Shown here: piece by piece, positions 9,734-18,239 of the stretch
Position numbering within the stretch: position 1 is the stretch's first letter
Layout: every line of letters starts with the position of its first letter
Source: Pelagadaptatus sp034112445
Lineage (GTDB): Bacteria; Pseudomonadota; Gammaproteobacteria; Pseudomonadales; Cellvibrionaceae
Direction: 5' to 3'
DNA length: 64,000 nt
Assembly (NCBI GenBank): GCA_034112445.1
Contig: JAWUVI010000018.1
Location: 62,001-126,000 of the forward strand
Notes under the pieces: model-generated
The model's input: only the letters and a program-made list of their open reading frames with translations
Told to the model about the DNA's origin: nothing
The model's database searches: none
Program-made: the position numbers and the translations under genes

Positions 9734-9934
9734 TTACTGCTCAGGGAAATCATCCAAAAATTCATCTTCTAAAATCGAACTTCCCGCAATCTTATGGCTT
9801 TCGCTGGCCCATTCTCCCAAGTCAATTAATTTACAACGTTCGCTGCAAAAAGGCCGGTGTTGAAATGTTTCGTCCCACGTGATTTGCTTTTGGCAGGTTG
9901 GGCAATTTAGTTTAATTACTTTTTTTTCAGTCAT
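9734..9934 (-). CDS. yacG: DNA gyrase inhibitor / zinc-binding protein YacG
   Basis: YacG is a small zinc protein that binds GyrB and inhibits gyrase. The 66-residue product has the four-cysteine zinc site: CPTC near residues 15-18 and CSERC near residues 30-34, then the family motif LIDLGEWASE. An acidic C-terminal tail follows, as usual. It is 7 bp downstream of coaE on the same strand, the usual coaE-yacG arrangement at the end of the pilBCD cluster. Confidence 0.95.
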   Translation of the reverse strand: MTEKKVIKLNCPTCQKQITWDETFQHRPFCSERCKLIDLGEWASESHKIAGSSILEDEFLDDFPEQ

Positions 9935-9941
9935 AATGTTT

Positions 9942-10541
9942 TTATTTAGAAGATATTTTTAAGTAAGTGGTGTGTTGCTGATCGATTTTTTTATACAAGC
10001 TTTCCAGAGTCGAGTCATTAATAATAATGTCGTCGGCTTTGTTTTTGCGTACATCCCTGCTGGCCTGGTTGGCCATAATAGCCTCAACTTGCTCGGCTGA
10101 ATTGTTATCGCGTTGTGTCGTACGCTGAACTTGTTCGCTTTCTGGGGCATCTATGAGTAACACTCTATCGGCCAATAAATATTGGTCGGTTTCAATCAGT
10201 AAAGGTGAAACTAAAATAGTATAGGGTGAAGTTGATCCCAATAATTGAGTTTGTATTTCTTTACGAATTAAAGGGTGCAGTAACTGTTCAAGCCATTTTT
10301 TCTCAGCTGGGTCAGAAAATATTTTTTCACGTAACTTGGCGCGATTTAAAGCTCCGGAATCGGTTAGGATCTTACCATCAAAATGGAGGTTAATTTCTTC
10401 GAGTGCCGGCTGACCTCTTTCAACCACAATTCGCGCGGCTATATCGGCATCAACAACGGTAACCCCCAAGGATGCGAAATAATCAGAGGCTACTGTTTTC
10501 CCGCTGCCTATGCCGCCCGTTAAGCCAATAATTAAACTCAT
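9942..10541 (-). CDS. coaE: Dephospho-CoA kinase CoaE
   Basis: CoaE phosphorylates the 3' hydroxyl of dephospho-CoA, the last step of CoA synthesis. The P-loop GLTGGIGSGKT is at residues 7-17, followed by the DADIAAR substrate region and the LID-like segment with SPLLIE. The 199-aa length is typical. It is 5 bp downstream of pilD and 7 bp upstream of yacG, so pilB-pilC-pilD-coaE-yacG read as one operon. Confidence 0.97.
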   Translation of the reverse strand: MSLIIGLTGGIGSGKTVASDYFASLGVTVVDADIAARIVVERGQPALEEINLHFDGKILTDSGALNRAKLREKIFSDPAEKKWLEQLLHPLIRKEIQTQLLGSTSPYTILVSPLLIETDQYLLADRVLLIDAPESEQVQRTTQRDNNSAEQVEAIMANQASRDVRKNKADDIIINDSTLESLYKKIDQQHTTYLKISSK

Positions 10542-10546
10542 GCTCT

Positions 10547-11416
10547 TTATAAGCCGGAGTAGTTTAAATAAGCTTGAGTGATGTCATTACCCCATAGCAA
10601 TGTAATCCAGCCGGCTATGGCTAAATAAGGGCCAAAAGGAATGGGAATGTTCTTGTCTCTGCCCATAATCATAATGCCAGTAATGCCTATAGCGGCCCCG
10701 ACAAATGAAGATAGAATGATAATCACAGGGAGTGCTTGCAATCCCATCCAAGCACCAAGAGCCGCTAAGAGTTTAAAGTCCCCGTAGCCCATCCCCTCTT
10801 TGCCGGTTAGAATTTTAAATGCCCAGAAGATAGACCATAGGCTCAAATAGCCAAACACAGCACCAAAAACTGAGCTTTCAAGAGAGGTAAATAGACCCTG
10901 TGAATTAACCAGTATTCCCAGCCATAGTAGCGGTAAGGTAATACTGTCGGGCAGCAACTGATGATCTATATCGATCATGGTTAAAGAGATTAACGCCCAA
11001 GTCAAAAATGTTGCCGCGATCAACTGATAAGACGCGCCATAGTGACAGGCTAAAAACAATCCTAGGCAGCCCGTAACCATTTCAATAATGGGATAGCGGA
11101 TACTGATAGATGTCTTGCAATTCGCGCACTTGCCTTTAAGTAATAAATAGCTAATAACGGGAATATTTTGCCAAGGTTTTATCGGTGCTTGGCAGCTAGG
11201 ACAGTGAGAATTCGGCAGGATTAAATTCAATTTTTCTGGCTGTTCTTTCTGCTCAACCTCAAGTAATTCACAGCAGTCGGTTCGCCATTCACTTTGCATC
11301 ATTTTGGGTAGGCGATGGATGACGACGTTTAAAAAGCTACCGACTAGTAAGCTGATGATAGTGGCGTATAAAAGAACAAAGCCGACATCAATGTCGGCTA
11401 GAAGCATTGGATTCAT
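10547..11416 (-). CDS. pilD: Prepilin leader peptidase / N-methyltransferase PilD
   Basis: PilD is the inner-membrane aspartic protease that cleaves type IV prepilins and N-methylates the new N-terminal Phe. The cytoplasmic zinc-finger-like loop has two CxxC pairs (CPSC and CANC). The catalytic aspartates lie in MIDIDHQLLPD and GYGDFKLLAALG. Several transmembrane segments follow. The frame is open further upstream into pilC, but the ATG at 11416 (MNPMLLADIDVG, 289 aa) starts 10 bp after the pilC stop and gives the family length, so I use it. It should process the two pilins encoded at 14.7-15.7 kb. Confidence 0.96.
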   Translation of the reverse strand: MNPMLLADIDVGFVLLYATIISLLVGSFLNVVIHRLPKMMQSEWRTDCCELLEVEQKEQPEKLNLILPNSHCPSCQAPIKPWQNIPVISYLLLKGKCANCKTSISIRYPIIEMVTGCLGLFLACHYGASYQLIAATFLTWALISLTMIDIDHQLLPDSITLPLLWLGILVNSQGLFTSLESSVFGAVFGYLSLWSIFWAFKILTGKEGMGYGDFKLLAALGAWMGLQALPVIIILSSFVGAAIGITGIMIMGRDKNIPIPFGPYLAIAGWITLLWGNDITQAYLNYSGL

Positions 11417-11426
11417 AGGTATCACT

Positions 11427-12647
11427 TTAGTTAATGGCGTTGCCCATTTGGAATATTGGTAGGTACATAGCAATCATTAGGCCGCCGATTAGGGTCCCTA
11501 AAACGGACATGATGATAGGTTCAAGTAAAGCAGTTAAACCGTCGACCATGTTATCAACAGCCTCTTCATAAAATGTGGCGACTTTATCAAGCATGTCATC
11601 TAAAGCGCCAGACTCTTCGCCAATGGCAATCATTTGGATAAGCATATTAGGAAAGACCCCTGATGCCTTTATAGCGCGATTTAAGGGGATGCCGGTTGCT
11701 ACTTCATCTTTAACTTTATGGATGGCCTTTTCATAGACGGAATTACCTGCCGCACCTGCAACAGAGTCTAATGCGTCAATTAAAGGCACGCCTGCGGCAA
11801 ACGTGGTGGCTAAGGTTCGAGCAAAGCGGGCAATAATAGAGTTGTAGGTAATGTCACCAAAGATAGGTAGTTTTAATGCGAGCCTGTCTACACCGGCCGA
11901 AAATTTCTTGCTCCTGAAACGTGCCTGCTTAAAGGCGAAAACGGAAACGAAGATTGCAGCAATAATCATGTACCAGGTGGCTTGTACTACCTCTGAAATA
12001 TTCATGACAACTTGAGTGAATGCAGGAAGCTCTGCTCCAAAACCTTTAAAGGTATCTTCAAATTGAGGGACTACCTTTACCAGTAAAATTCCTGTAACAA
12101 TCAGTGCTACGATAACGACAGCAACGGGGTAGTTCATGGCTTTTTTGATCTTGGCTTTAAGTGCCTCTGATTTCTCTTTGTAAGTGGCAATACGGTCAAG
12201 CATGGTTTCCAATGCGCCTGAAGTTTCTCCAGACTCGACAAGGCTGCAAAATAAATCATCGAAATATTTTGGGTGTTTTGACAATGCTACGGCGAAACCC
12301 CCGCCTGAGGCTACATCGTCCTTAATGGTCAGTATTAAGGTTCTAAGTGACTCGCTGTCACAACCTTCTGCAACTATATCAAAGCTTTGTACAAGCGGGA
12401 CGCCGGCTTTCATCATAGTGGCCATTTGTCGAGAGAAAATGGCAATATCCTGTGGGGTTATTGCTTTCCCTCCGCCACCAAAAAGTGGTTTGGCTTTTTT
12501 ACGAACAGTAGTCGGTTTAATGCCCTTTTTTATCAGTTGCGCTTTAACCAGTGCAACACTGGTGCCCGTAGTTTCTCCTTGTGTTTTAGCGCCTTTTTTA
12601 TCGACACCTTTATAGGTGAAAATTTCTGTTGTGGCCTTCGTTGCCAT
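11427..12647 (-). CDS. pilC: Type IV pilus inner-membrane platform protein PilC
   Basis: PilC is the polytopic platform that couples the PilB/PilT motors to pilin assembly. The 406-aa protein has two T2SSF domains (about residues 75-200 and 275-400), each with the PLxxxL-type pattern, and transmembrane stretches near residues 170-190, 215-240 and at the C-terminus. The N-terminal cytoplasmic part (TEIFTYKGVDKKGAKTQGE) is typical. It is 18 bp downstream of pilB and 10 bp upstream of pilD. Confidence 0.97.
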   Translation of the reverse strand: MATKATTEIFTYKGVDKKGAKTQGETTGTSVALVKAQLIKKGIKPTTVRKKAKPLFGGGGKAITPQDIAIFSRQMATMMKAGVPLVQSFDIVAEGCDSESLRTLILTIKDDVASGGGFAVALSKHPKYFDDLFCSLVESGETSGALETMLDRIATYKEKSEALKAKIKKAMNYPVAVVIVALIVTGILLVKVVPQFEDTFKGFGAELPAFTQVVMNISEVVQATWYMIIAAIFVSVFAFKQARFRSKKFSAGVDRLALKLPIFGDITYNSIIARFARTLATTFAAGVPLIDALDSVAGAAGNSVYEKAIHKVKDEVATGIPLNRAIKASGVFPNMLIQMIAIGEESGALDDMLDKVATFYEEAVDNMVDGLTALLEPIIMSVLGTLIGGLMIAMYLPIFQMGNAIN

Positions 12648-12665
12648 AATGTTTATCCTTAATGT

Positions 12666-14396
12666 CTAATCTTTAGTGACTCGGTTGGCTTCTTCAAGAC
12701 TGGTGAGTCCCATGGCGGCTTTACGTAAAGCTGAAATTCGCAATGTATTAAATCCAGCTTCTTTAGAGGCATCTCCAATCTCAATCGCATTGCCGCCTTC
12801 CATAATAATACGGGATATCTTATTGGTAATACGCATCACCTCATAAACACCTACGCGGCCTTTGTAGCCTTTGGTGCATTTTTCGCAGCCGACAGGATGG
12901 AATAACTCAAATTCGTCACGGGGAAAGTCAATGTCATCGAAGCCTTCTTCGGTCAGTATTTCGTCGGGTATGTCTGTCGCAGGTTTTTTACAATGGGGAC
13001 ACAGTCTTCTTGCCAAGCGTTGGGCAATAATTAAACTTACTGACGTCGCCACGTTAAAAGCGGGAACCCCCATATTCATTAGGCGGGTTAAGGTTTCAGG
13101 TGCACTGTTAGTGTGCAGAGTAGATAGAACCAAATGCCCTGTTTGTGCCGCTTTAATAGCAATGGAGGCGGTATCTAAGTCACGAATCTCACCGACCATA
13201 ACAATGTCAGGATCTTGCCGTAAAAATGAGCGTAAAGCCTCAGAAAAGGTTAAGCCAACCTTGGCGTTTACGTTGACCTGATTAATGCCTTCAAGGTTTA
13301 TTTCAACAGGATCTTCGGCCGTAGATATGTTTCTTTCTGTGGTGTTGAGAATGTTTAAGCCAGTATAGAGTGATACCGTTTTACCAGACCCCGTAGGGCC
13401 AGTAACGAGAATCATCCCCTGGGGTTGATCCAATGCGGCCATAAACAGCTGCTTTTGGTCATCTTCATAGCCCAGAGCATCAATGCCAAGCTTGGCGCTG
13501 CTGGGGTCAAGAATCCGTAATACAATTTTCTCACCAAATAACGTCGGCAGTGTATTAACCCGAAAATCAATGGCACGGGTTTTGGTGATTTTAAGCTTAA
13601 TTCGGCCATCTTGGGGTACGCGCCGTTCAGAAATATCCATTTGCGACATGACTTTTAAACGAGCGGCCATGCGAGTGGCTAAGGTCATCGGCGGGCGGGC
13701 GACTTCGGCTAAAATACCGTCGGTACGAAACCTTACCCGATAAGATTTCTCATAGGGCTCAAAATGGATGTCAGATGCGCCGCCTTTGATGGCATCTAAC
13801 AGTACCTTATTGATAAATTTAACAATAGGGGCCTCATCAACTTCTAAGTCATCGTCATCTCTTTGGCCTCCATCTTCATCAACCGCTTCAATATCGAGGC
13901 CTTCGAGATCATCATCATCTAATCCTCCTAAAGTATCGCCGATGGACTCTTCTTGGGAATTGAGATAGGTATCTAGCACCTTAGTGAGTTTGTCTTCTTC
14001 GACGAGAACGGCGTCAGTACTCAGGCCTGTATTAAATTTTATTTCATCCAGTGCGTGCAGATTGGTTGGGTCTGATACAGCTAAAAACAAGCGGTTGCCA
14101 CGCTTGAATAACGGCAGCGTGTGGTGCTTTCTTAAAAGCTTAGGGTCTACTAATTTTTGCGGAAGAGTGTCGATATTAATGGTGGCAACATCAAAAATTG
14201 GCGTGCCAAATTCATCGGAAGCTGATGCGGCTATTTGAGACGCCGAAATGCCATGGGTAACAACAAGTTCTGTGACGATTGAGCCATTACTTTTGTTCGA
14301 AACACTTAGGGCGCTGCTGGCGGTATCTTCATCAATTAAGCCATCGGCTACAAGGCGGCGTGCTAATCCGCTCAGCACTTTAACGGGTTCATTCAT
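12666..14396 (-). CDS. pilB: Type IV pilus assembly ATPase PilB
   Basis: PilB is the hexameric ATPase that powers pilus extension. The 576-aa protein has an N-terminal MshEN-type domain (about residues 1-150), then the motor with Walker A GPTGSGKTVSLY, an Asp box, Walker B region DPDIVMVGEIRD, and the zinc tetracysteine CPHCKK plus CEKC near the C-terminus. An acidic linker (DDDDLEGLDIEAVDEDGG region) separates the two halves. It starts 345 bp from, and diverges from, the first pilin gene. Confidence 0.98.
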   Translation of the reverse strand: MNEPVKVLSGLARRLVADGLIDEDTASSALSVSNKSNGSIVTELVVTHGISASQIAASASDEFGTPIFDVATINIDTLPQKLVDPKLLRKHHTLPLFKRGNRLFLAVSDPTNLHALDEIKFNTGLSTDAVLVEEDKLTKVLDTYLNSQEESIGDTLGGLDDDDLEGLDIEAVDEDGGQRDDDDLEVDEAPIVKFINKVLLDAIKGGASDIHFEPYEKSYRVRFRTDGILAEVARPPMTLATRMAARLKVMSQMDISERRVPQDGRIKLKITKTRAIDFRVNTLPTLFGEKIVLRILDPSSAKLGIDALGYEDDQKQLFMAALDQPQGMILVTGPTGSGKTVSLYTGLNILNTTERNISTAEDPVEINLEGINQVNVNAKVGLTFSEALRSFLRQDPDIVMVGEIRDLDTASIAIKAAQTGHLVLSTLHTNSAPETLTRLMNMGVPAFNVATSVSLIIAQRLARRLCPHCKKPATDIPDEILTEEGFDDIDFPRDEFELFHPVGCEKCTKGYKGRVGVYEVMRITNKISRIIMEGGNAIEIGDASKEAGFNTLRISALRKAAMGLTSLEEANRVTKD

Positions 14397-14556
14397 GTGT
14401 ATGCCTGATAATGTTCGAGTTATTCTAAGAGTTTATGTTAACTGACTGTAATGTAAAGATTTTTGCTGGGCAGCAAGGCACTAATATGAAGTTATTACGA
14501 TATTTTAAGGGTAAGCATGAACATTTTTTTGTTTTGCTTTAAAAAGGAGGTACTTA

Positions 14557-14573
14557 GTGACAAAAAATGTCAC
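14557..14573. promoter_or_regulatory. Palindrome upstream of pilA, candidate PilR/enhancer site
   Basis: GTGACA at 14557-14562 and TGTCAC at 14568-14573 form a perfect inverted repeat with a 5-bp A-rich spacer. It is centred about 120 bp upstream of the transcription start predicted from the sigma-54 element. A further CTGTC lies at 14613-14617. PilR sites in Pseudomonas contain (C/G)TGTC half-sites at similar distances. Assignment to PilR is inference; pilS/pilR are not in the window. Confidence 0.5.
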
Positions 14574-14657
14574 AAGGTGGCTTTTGATGTATCTCAATTG
14601 TAAGTTAAACCGCTGTCAGGTAAAAAAAACGGCTGAAAACACGGTCTTTTTGGCTAT

Positions 14658-14673
14658 TGGCACGGCTCGTGCA
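14658..14673 (+). promoter_or_regulatory. Sigma-54 (RpoN) promoter of pilA
   Basis: TGGCAC at 14658-14663, a 5-bp spacer and GTGCA at 14669-14673 match the -24/-12 consensus TGGCAC-N5-TTGCW at all but one base. It lies 68 bp upstream of the pilA ATG. RpoN dependence of pilA is well known in Pseudomonas. Confidence 0.85.
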
Positions 14674-14741
14674 GTGTGATGCTCAGGTTCAAGTATTTCA
14701 TATCAGTACTTGGCTTATTTATAAATTATTGGAGAATAACT

Positions 14742-15155
14742 ATGAAAGCTCAAATGAAAAAGTCTGAAAGTGGTTTTACATTAATAGAATTGATGATTGT
14801 TGTTGCCATCATCGGTATTTTGGCAGCAGTAGCTATGCCTGCTTATCGTGAATATGTTGCTCAGGCTCACGGTGGTGCAGCCATGAAAGGTGTGGCTAGT
14901 TTTACTAGTAAAGCAATGATTTGTGTTCAATCTGGTTTTGATTGTGCTGGTGTTGCAACAGCGATTGCTGGTAACACAGAGCTTACTACTACAGCTGCTT
15001 TTGCTGAAGGTACCGGCGCGACTTTAGCGTGGGATGATGGAGAGTGTACAGTTAGTGCTGTTATAGCCAATGACGGTGTTCTGACTTATGCTGCAAGTGC
15101 AAGTGCAGGTGGTACAACTACAGCAGCTCAGTGTACAGCTGGTGCCGGTCTATAA
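14742..15155 (+). CDS. pilA: Type IV major pilin PilA (first copy)
   Basis: Type IVa pilin subunit. The start is the ATG at 14742, preceded by GGAGA, giving a short basic leader (MKAQMKKSESG) cut by PilD before the mature FTLIELMIVVAIIG helix with Glu5. The open frame runs 66 bp further upstream but overlaps the region just after the sigma-54 promoter and lacks a ribosome site. The mature part is about 126 aa with four cysteines (CVQSGFDC and two near the C-terminus), allowing two disulfides, and a small globular domain rich in Ala/Thr/Gly. A terminator separates it from the second pilin. Confidence 0.95.
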   Translation: MKAQMKKSESGFTLIELMIVVAIIGILAAVAMPAYREYVAQAHGGAAMKGVASFTSKAMICVQSGFDCAGVATAIAGNTELTTTAAFAEGTGATLAWDDGECTVSAVIANDGVLTYAASASAGGTTTAAQCTAGAGL

Positions 15156-15184
15156 TATTACGACCTTGTAATATTTAAGTAGCT

Positions 15185-15222
15185 AAAAGCCGTTCATGAA
15201 ATTATTATGAGCGGTTTTTTTT
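15185..15222 (+). terminator. Terminator between the two pilin genes
   Basis: CCGTTCAT pairs with ATGAGCGG (one G-T pair) around a 9-nt loop and is followed by eight T residues. It should make pilA a largely monocistronic message and limit expression of the second pilin. Confidence 0.8.
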
Positions 15223-15252
15223 GCTCATTTACTTGTAGGCATAGGTGGCACC

Positions 15253-15678
15253 ATGAAAAAGAATACTATTGATGGTGCGAGTCAAAACGGCTTCACGCTA
15301 ATTGAGTTAATGATTGTCGTTGCTATTATTGGCGTTTTAGCCGCCGTTGCTTTGCCGTCTTATCGCACGTATGTGGCTCAGTCACATGGTGGTGGTGCAA
15401 TCAAAGGCGTTTCAGGCTTTTCAAATAAGGCAATGATCTGCGTGCTTTCAGGATTTGATTGTGCTGGTATAGCGACTGATATTACTAATAACACAGAGCT
15501 TACTACGACGGCGGCTTTTGCTGAAGGCTCTGGTGGAACCTTAGCTTGGGATGATGGCGTGTGCACTGTTAGTGCCGCAATATCGAATGCAGGAGTATTA
15601 AACTATACCGCTGTAAAAAGTGCGTCGGCTCCGGCATCGCAAACGGATGCTCAGTGCCAGTCAGGAGCTGGATTATAA
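15253..15678 (+). CDS. Type IV pilin, second tandem copy
   Basis: A 141-aa prepilin with leader MKKNTIDGASQNG and mature FTLIELMIVVAIIG. By eye it is roughly 70% identical to the first pilin over the mature part. It keeps the four cysteines and the NTELTTTAAFAEG and LAWDDG blocks, with differences concentrated in the C-terminal 30 residues (KSASAPASQTD). This is a recent duplication. Its ribosome site (AGGTGG before ATG 15253) is acceptable. It lies beyond the pilA terminator, and I see no second sigma-54 site, so it may be weakly or differently expressed. It ends 1 bp from the convergent nadC. Confidence 0.93.
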   Translation: MKKNTIDGASQNGFTLIELMIVVAIIGVLAAVALPSYRTYVAQSHGGGAIKGVSGFSNKAMICVLSGFDCAGIATDITNNTELTTTAAFAEGSGGTLAWDDGVCTVSAAISNAGVLNYTAVKSASAPASQTDAQCQSGAGL

Positions 15679-15679
15679 T

Positions 15680-16558
15680 TTATGGATTTGGATCAAACCG
15701 CATCGACAAGTCCACTGCCTTACAGTCTTTAGTTAACGCACCAATCGAAATAAAATCCACACCTGTCTCAGCGATGGCTCTTATCGTGTCATTGGTAATT
15801 CCGCCTGAAGCTTCTAATTTAGCAATTCCACCATAGCGTTCTTTATTCAGCGCAACCGCTTGACGCATATCATCGTTAGAGAAATTATCGAGCATTACAA
15901 TATCAGCTTGTGCTTCAAGTGCTTCAGATAACTCTTCAAGGCTCTCAACTTCAATTTCTACTGGTTTGGTGGGTTCTTGTTGCTTGGCTGTTTGAATCGC
16001 TTGGCTAATGCCGCCGCAGGCTGCAATGTGATTTTCTTTTATTAAAAAAGCATCAGAAAGGCCAATCCGGTGATTGTGACAGCCGCCGCAGGTCACTGCG
16101 TACTTTTGAGCCGTGCGCAGACCGGGTATGGTTTTTCGGGTGTCCAGCAATTTTACTCCGGTGCCATTAACGATGTCGGCGTAGTGCTGGCTAATGGTAG
16201 CCGTGGCAGACAGTAGCTGTAAAAAGTTCAGTGCGGCTCTTTCACCGGTCAGTAATGAGCGGGCATTGCCTTGTAAGGTGAATAGCGTGCTGTTGGCAGC
16301 CACTTTGTCGCCATCGCTCACCTGCCACTGTACTTTAACGTTTGGGTCCAGTTGGGCGAACACTTCATTAACCCAAGCGCTACCAGCAATAACGCAATTT
16401 TCCCGAGTAATGATTTTTGCCGATGCGGTTTCAGTCGCTGGGATTAAGCGCGCGGTAATGTCGCCATCGCGAATGTCTTCTGCAAGAGCAAAGGTAACGC
16501 TTTGAGTGAGGTCTTGTTGTAAAAAATTGGCCAGCGGGGCTGAAATGGACTCAAACAT
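15680..16558 (-). CDS. nadC: Nicotinate-nucleotide pyrophosphorylase (carboxylating) NadC
   Basis: NadC converts quinolinate and PRPP to nicotinate mononucleotide in de novo NAD synthesis. Visible family motifs are EDIRDGDITARL near the N-terminus, LDTRKTIPGLRTAQKYAV, the NHRIGLSDAFLIKENH block and ASGGITNDTIRAIAETGVDFISIG in the C-terminal barrel. I start it at the ATG at 16558 (MFESISAPL, 292 aa). The longer frame adds 29 residues with no family resemblance. Its position between the pilin genes and DUF1631-ampD-ampE is as in Pseudomonas. Confidence 0.97.
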   Translation of the reverse strand: MFESISAPLANFLQQDLTQSVTFALAEDIRDGDITARLIPATETASAKIITRENCVIAGSAWVNEVFAQLDPNVKVQWQVSDGDKVAANSTLFTLQGNARSLLTGERAALNFLQLLSATATISQHYADIVNGTGVKLLDTRKTIPGLRTAQKYAVTCGGCHNHRIGLSDAFLIKENHIAACGGISQAIQTAKQQEPTKPVEIEVESLEELSEALEAQADIVMLDNFSNDDMRQAVALNKERYGGIAKLEASGGITNDTIRAIAETGVDFISIGALTKDCKAVDLSMRFDPNP

Positions 16559-16685
16559 GATTGTCTCTATGTGTACGCTTTTTTGGAGGAACAAAATTCT
16601 AGCAGTTTTGCTGTGGGCGTTAAACACCCATAAAATGTGAACCACTTCAAAAATATCAGTTTGGGTGGGTGCTTAATCATCAAAA

Positions 16686-18239
16686 ATGAGTACACTCTAT
16701 AAAACGAAAGGCCATGGAGCGAGGCTTTTAACTTACGTGGGACTTTTTGTGACTACTCTAACCCGTTTACCCGCCATCATTCATCAAGTCAGAGCTAAAG
16801 TCTCTACTGATTTGAGTGCCTACCTACAAAAGTTGTTTGATTTTGCTGATGATGAATTGTTTAATCTTGCCGATAAGGCGGTGAATAATTGCGAGCAAAA
16901 TGTCTATTTTGATGCCATGCGAGAAGTTCGCATGCAACGTCGAACCATTGAAAATAATCTTTTAAAAGCTCTGAATGATAATTTTTCAGCAATATTGGGC
17001 GACTGTGCGGGGCTTGTTATCTCGCAAGATGCGGAGTTATATAACTTACGTAACCAGCTGATTAATATGGCCCGTAATAGTCATAGGCTGAGTGAAAGCA
17101 CAATCACACTTAAAATGAGCATGTTGCTACCCGTCAATATTACGGTCGAAAATAACCCTATTGGTGTGGCGTCTTTGTGTGATGGTTATTTGCATTGCGT
17201 TGAGCAGTTGAATGTTGATCTGCAAGCCAAAATAATTTTAGTCAAGCTGTTTCAGCGGTGTGTCTTGTCTGAGCTTGGAGCAACCTACACGCATATAAAC
17301 CAACTGCTGGATACTCCCAATGAAGAGGCCGATGATACAGCTTCTTTTGATCCGGATGCTTCTACCTCCGACGAAGAATCAGCCATAGTGTCGTCTGTCG
17401 TATCTACTGCTGCAGTACCTACAGTAGTATCAGCTTATGACGAGCCGTTGAAAAAACAGGCTAAGTTGCATGAAAAGCGCTTGCTTGATGCTGAGTCTAG
17501 AAAAGCCAATGCTGATCGGATAAAAAATGAAGTTACCGAAACTTTGCACAGTATTATTGCAGAATTTGAGATCACAAAACCGCAGCTACCCGATTTTGTT
17601 CAAACAGCCGTATTTGAGCTTTGGTGTAACGTGATGTTTTTAACGTGGATGCAGCACGGAGAGGATAGCGATCAGTGGCAAGAGCAAAAACAAACCGTAA
17701 GAGACTTGATGGTGTCACTGTTTAAAAGTGATGAAGATGGTGCGGCTCTGATGAAAATGCTGCCTAATTTATTGCAGAGATTACGTTTAGGCTTTGACAG
17801 TATTACGTGCGATGTTGCCGTGACAAGTTTGATTTTCAAACAGTTAGAATCCGAGCATTTAGCGATTATGACCGGACAAGTACGAGAGCTAAAATCAATT
17901 GAACCGACCCCAGCAGTGCAAGATGAGTCTGCGGATGCGGAATTAGCATCGGTATGGCTTGATCATGTGGACAGTTTAAGCCCAGGTATGTGGTTTGTGG
18001 TGTTTGATAATGAGGTTGAGTCATACCGGTGTCGTTTGGCTGCAGCAATGAAGTCATTCGACAAATACCTTTTTGTTAACCGCAATGGCCAAAAGGTGCT
18101 GGAAAAAAGTCGTATAGAATTGGCTCGCTGTCTAGAGCAAGGTACCATTAACGTCTTGAGTAGTGAGCGCATGTTTGACTTAGCATTAGAGTCGGTTATT
18201 TGTGATGTGCGCAGTTCTAGAGGTTCGGCAGCAAAATAA
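16686..18239 (+). CDS. DUF1631 family protein (short form)
   Basis: The molecular function is not established. The 517-aa product is helical and mainly acidic. Its C-terminal 80 residues (GMWFVVFDNEVESYRCRLA through YLFVNRNGQKVLEKS to MFDLALESVI) match the conserved end of DUF1631 proteins, which resembles a PilZ-like beta domain. The family is usually 700 aa or more, so this is a shortened member; the middle (about residues 215-260) is Ser/Asp/Val-rich and looks like a linker. It overlaps ampD by one base (TAATG), suggesting translational coupling, and occupies the nadC-ampD slot where Pseudomonas also has a DUF1631 gene. Confidence 0.75.
   Translation: MSTLYKTKGHGARLLTYVGLFVTTLTRLPAIIHQVRAKVSTDLSAYLQKLFDFADDELFNLADKAVNNCEQNVYFDAMREVRMQRRTIENNLLKALNDNFSAILGDCAGLVISQDAELYNLRNQLINMARNSHRLSESTITLKMSMLLPVNITVENNPIGVASLCDGYLHCVEQLNVDLQAKIILVKLFQRCVLSELGATYTHINQLLDTPNEEADDTASFDPDASTSDEESAIVSSVVSTAAVPTVVSAYDEPLKKQAKLHEKRLLDAESRKANADRIKNEVTETLHSIIAEFEITKPQLPDFVQTAVFELWCNVMFLTWMQHGEDSDQWQEQKQTVRDLMVSLFKSDEDGAALMKMLPNLLQRLRLGFDSITCDVAVTSLIFKQLESEHLAIMTGQVRELKSIEPTPAVQDESADAELASVWLDHVDSLSPGMWFVVFDNEVESYRCRLAAAMKSFDKYLFVNRNGQKVLEKSRIELARCLEQGTINVLSSERMFDLALESVICDVRSSRGSAAK

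Larger units (their letters stand above)
14397..14741. promoter_or_regulatory. Divergent pilB/pilA control region
   Basis: This 345-bp stretch has no credible gene. It holds the pilA sigma-54 promoter and an upstream palindrome, annotated separately. The pilB promoter must also lie here, on the minus strand; I cannot place it confidently. Confidence 0.7.

Noticed and set aside
12184..12615. 143-codon plus-strand frame within pilC
   Set aside because: PilC is intact on the other strand with full family motifs; this frame has none.
15680..15836. Plus-strand open frame after the second pilin
   Set aside because: It is the complement of the nadC 3' end, which is well supported by family motifs.
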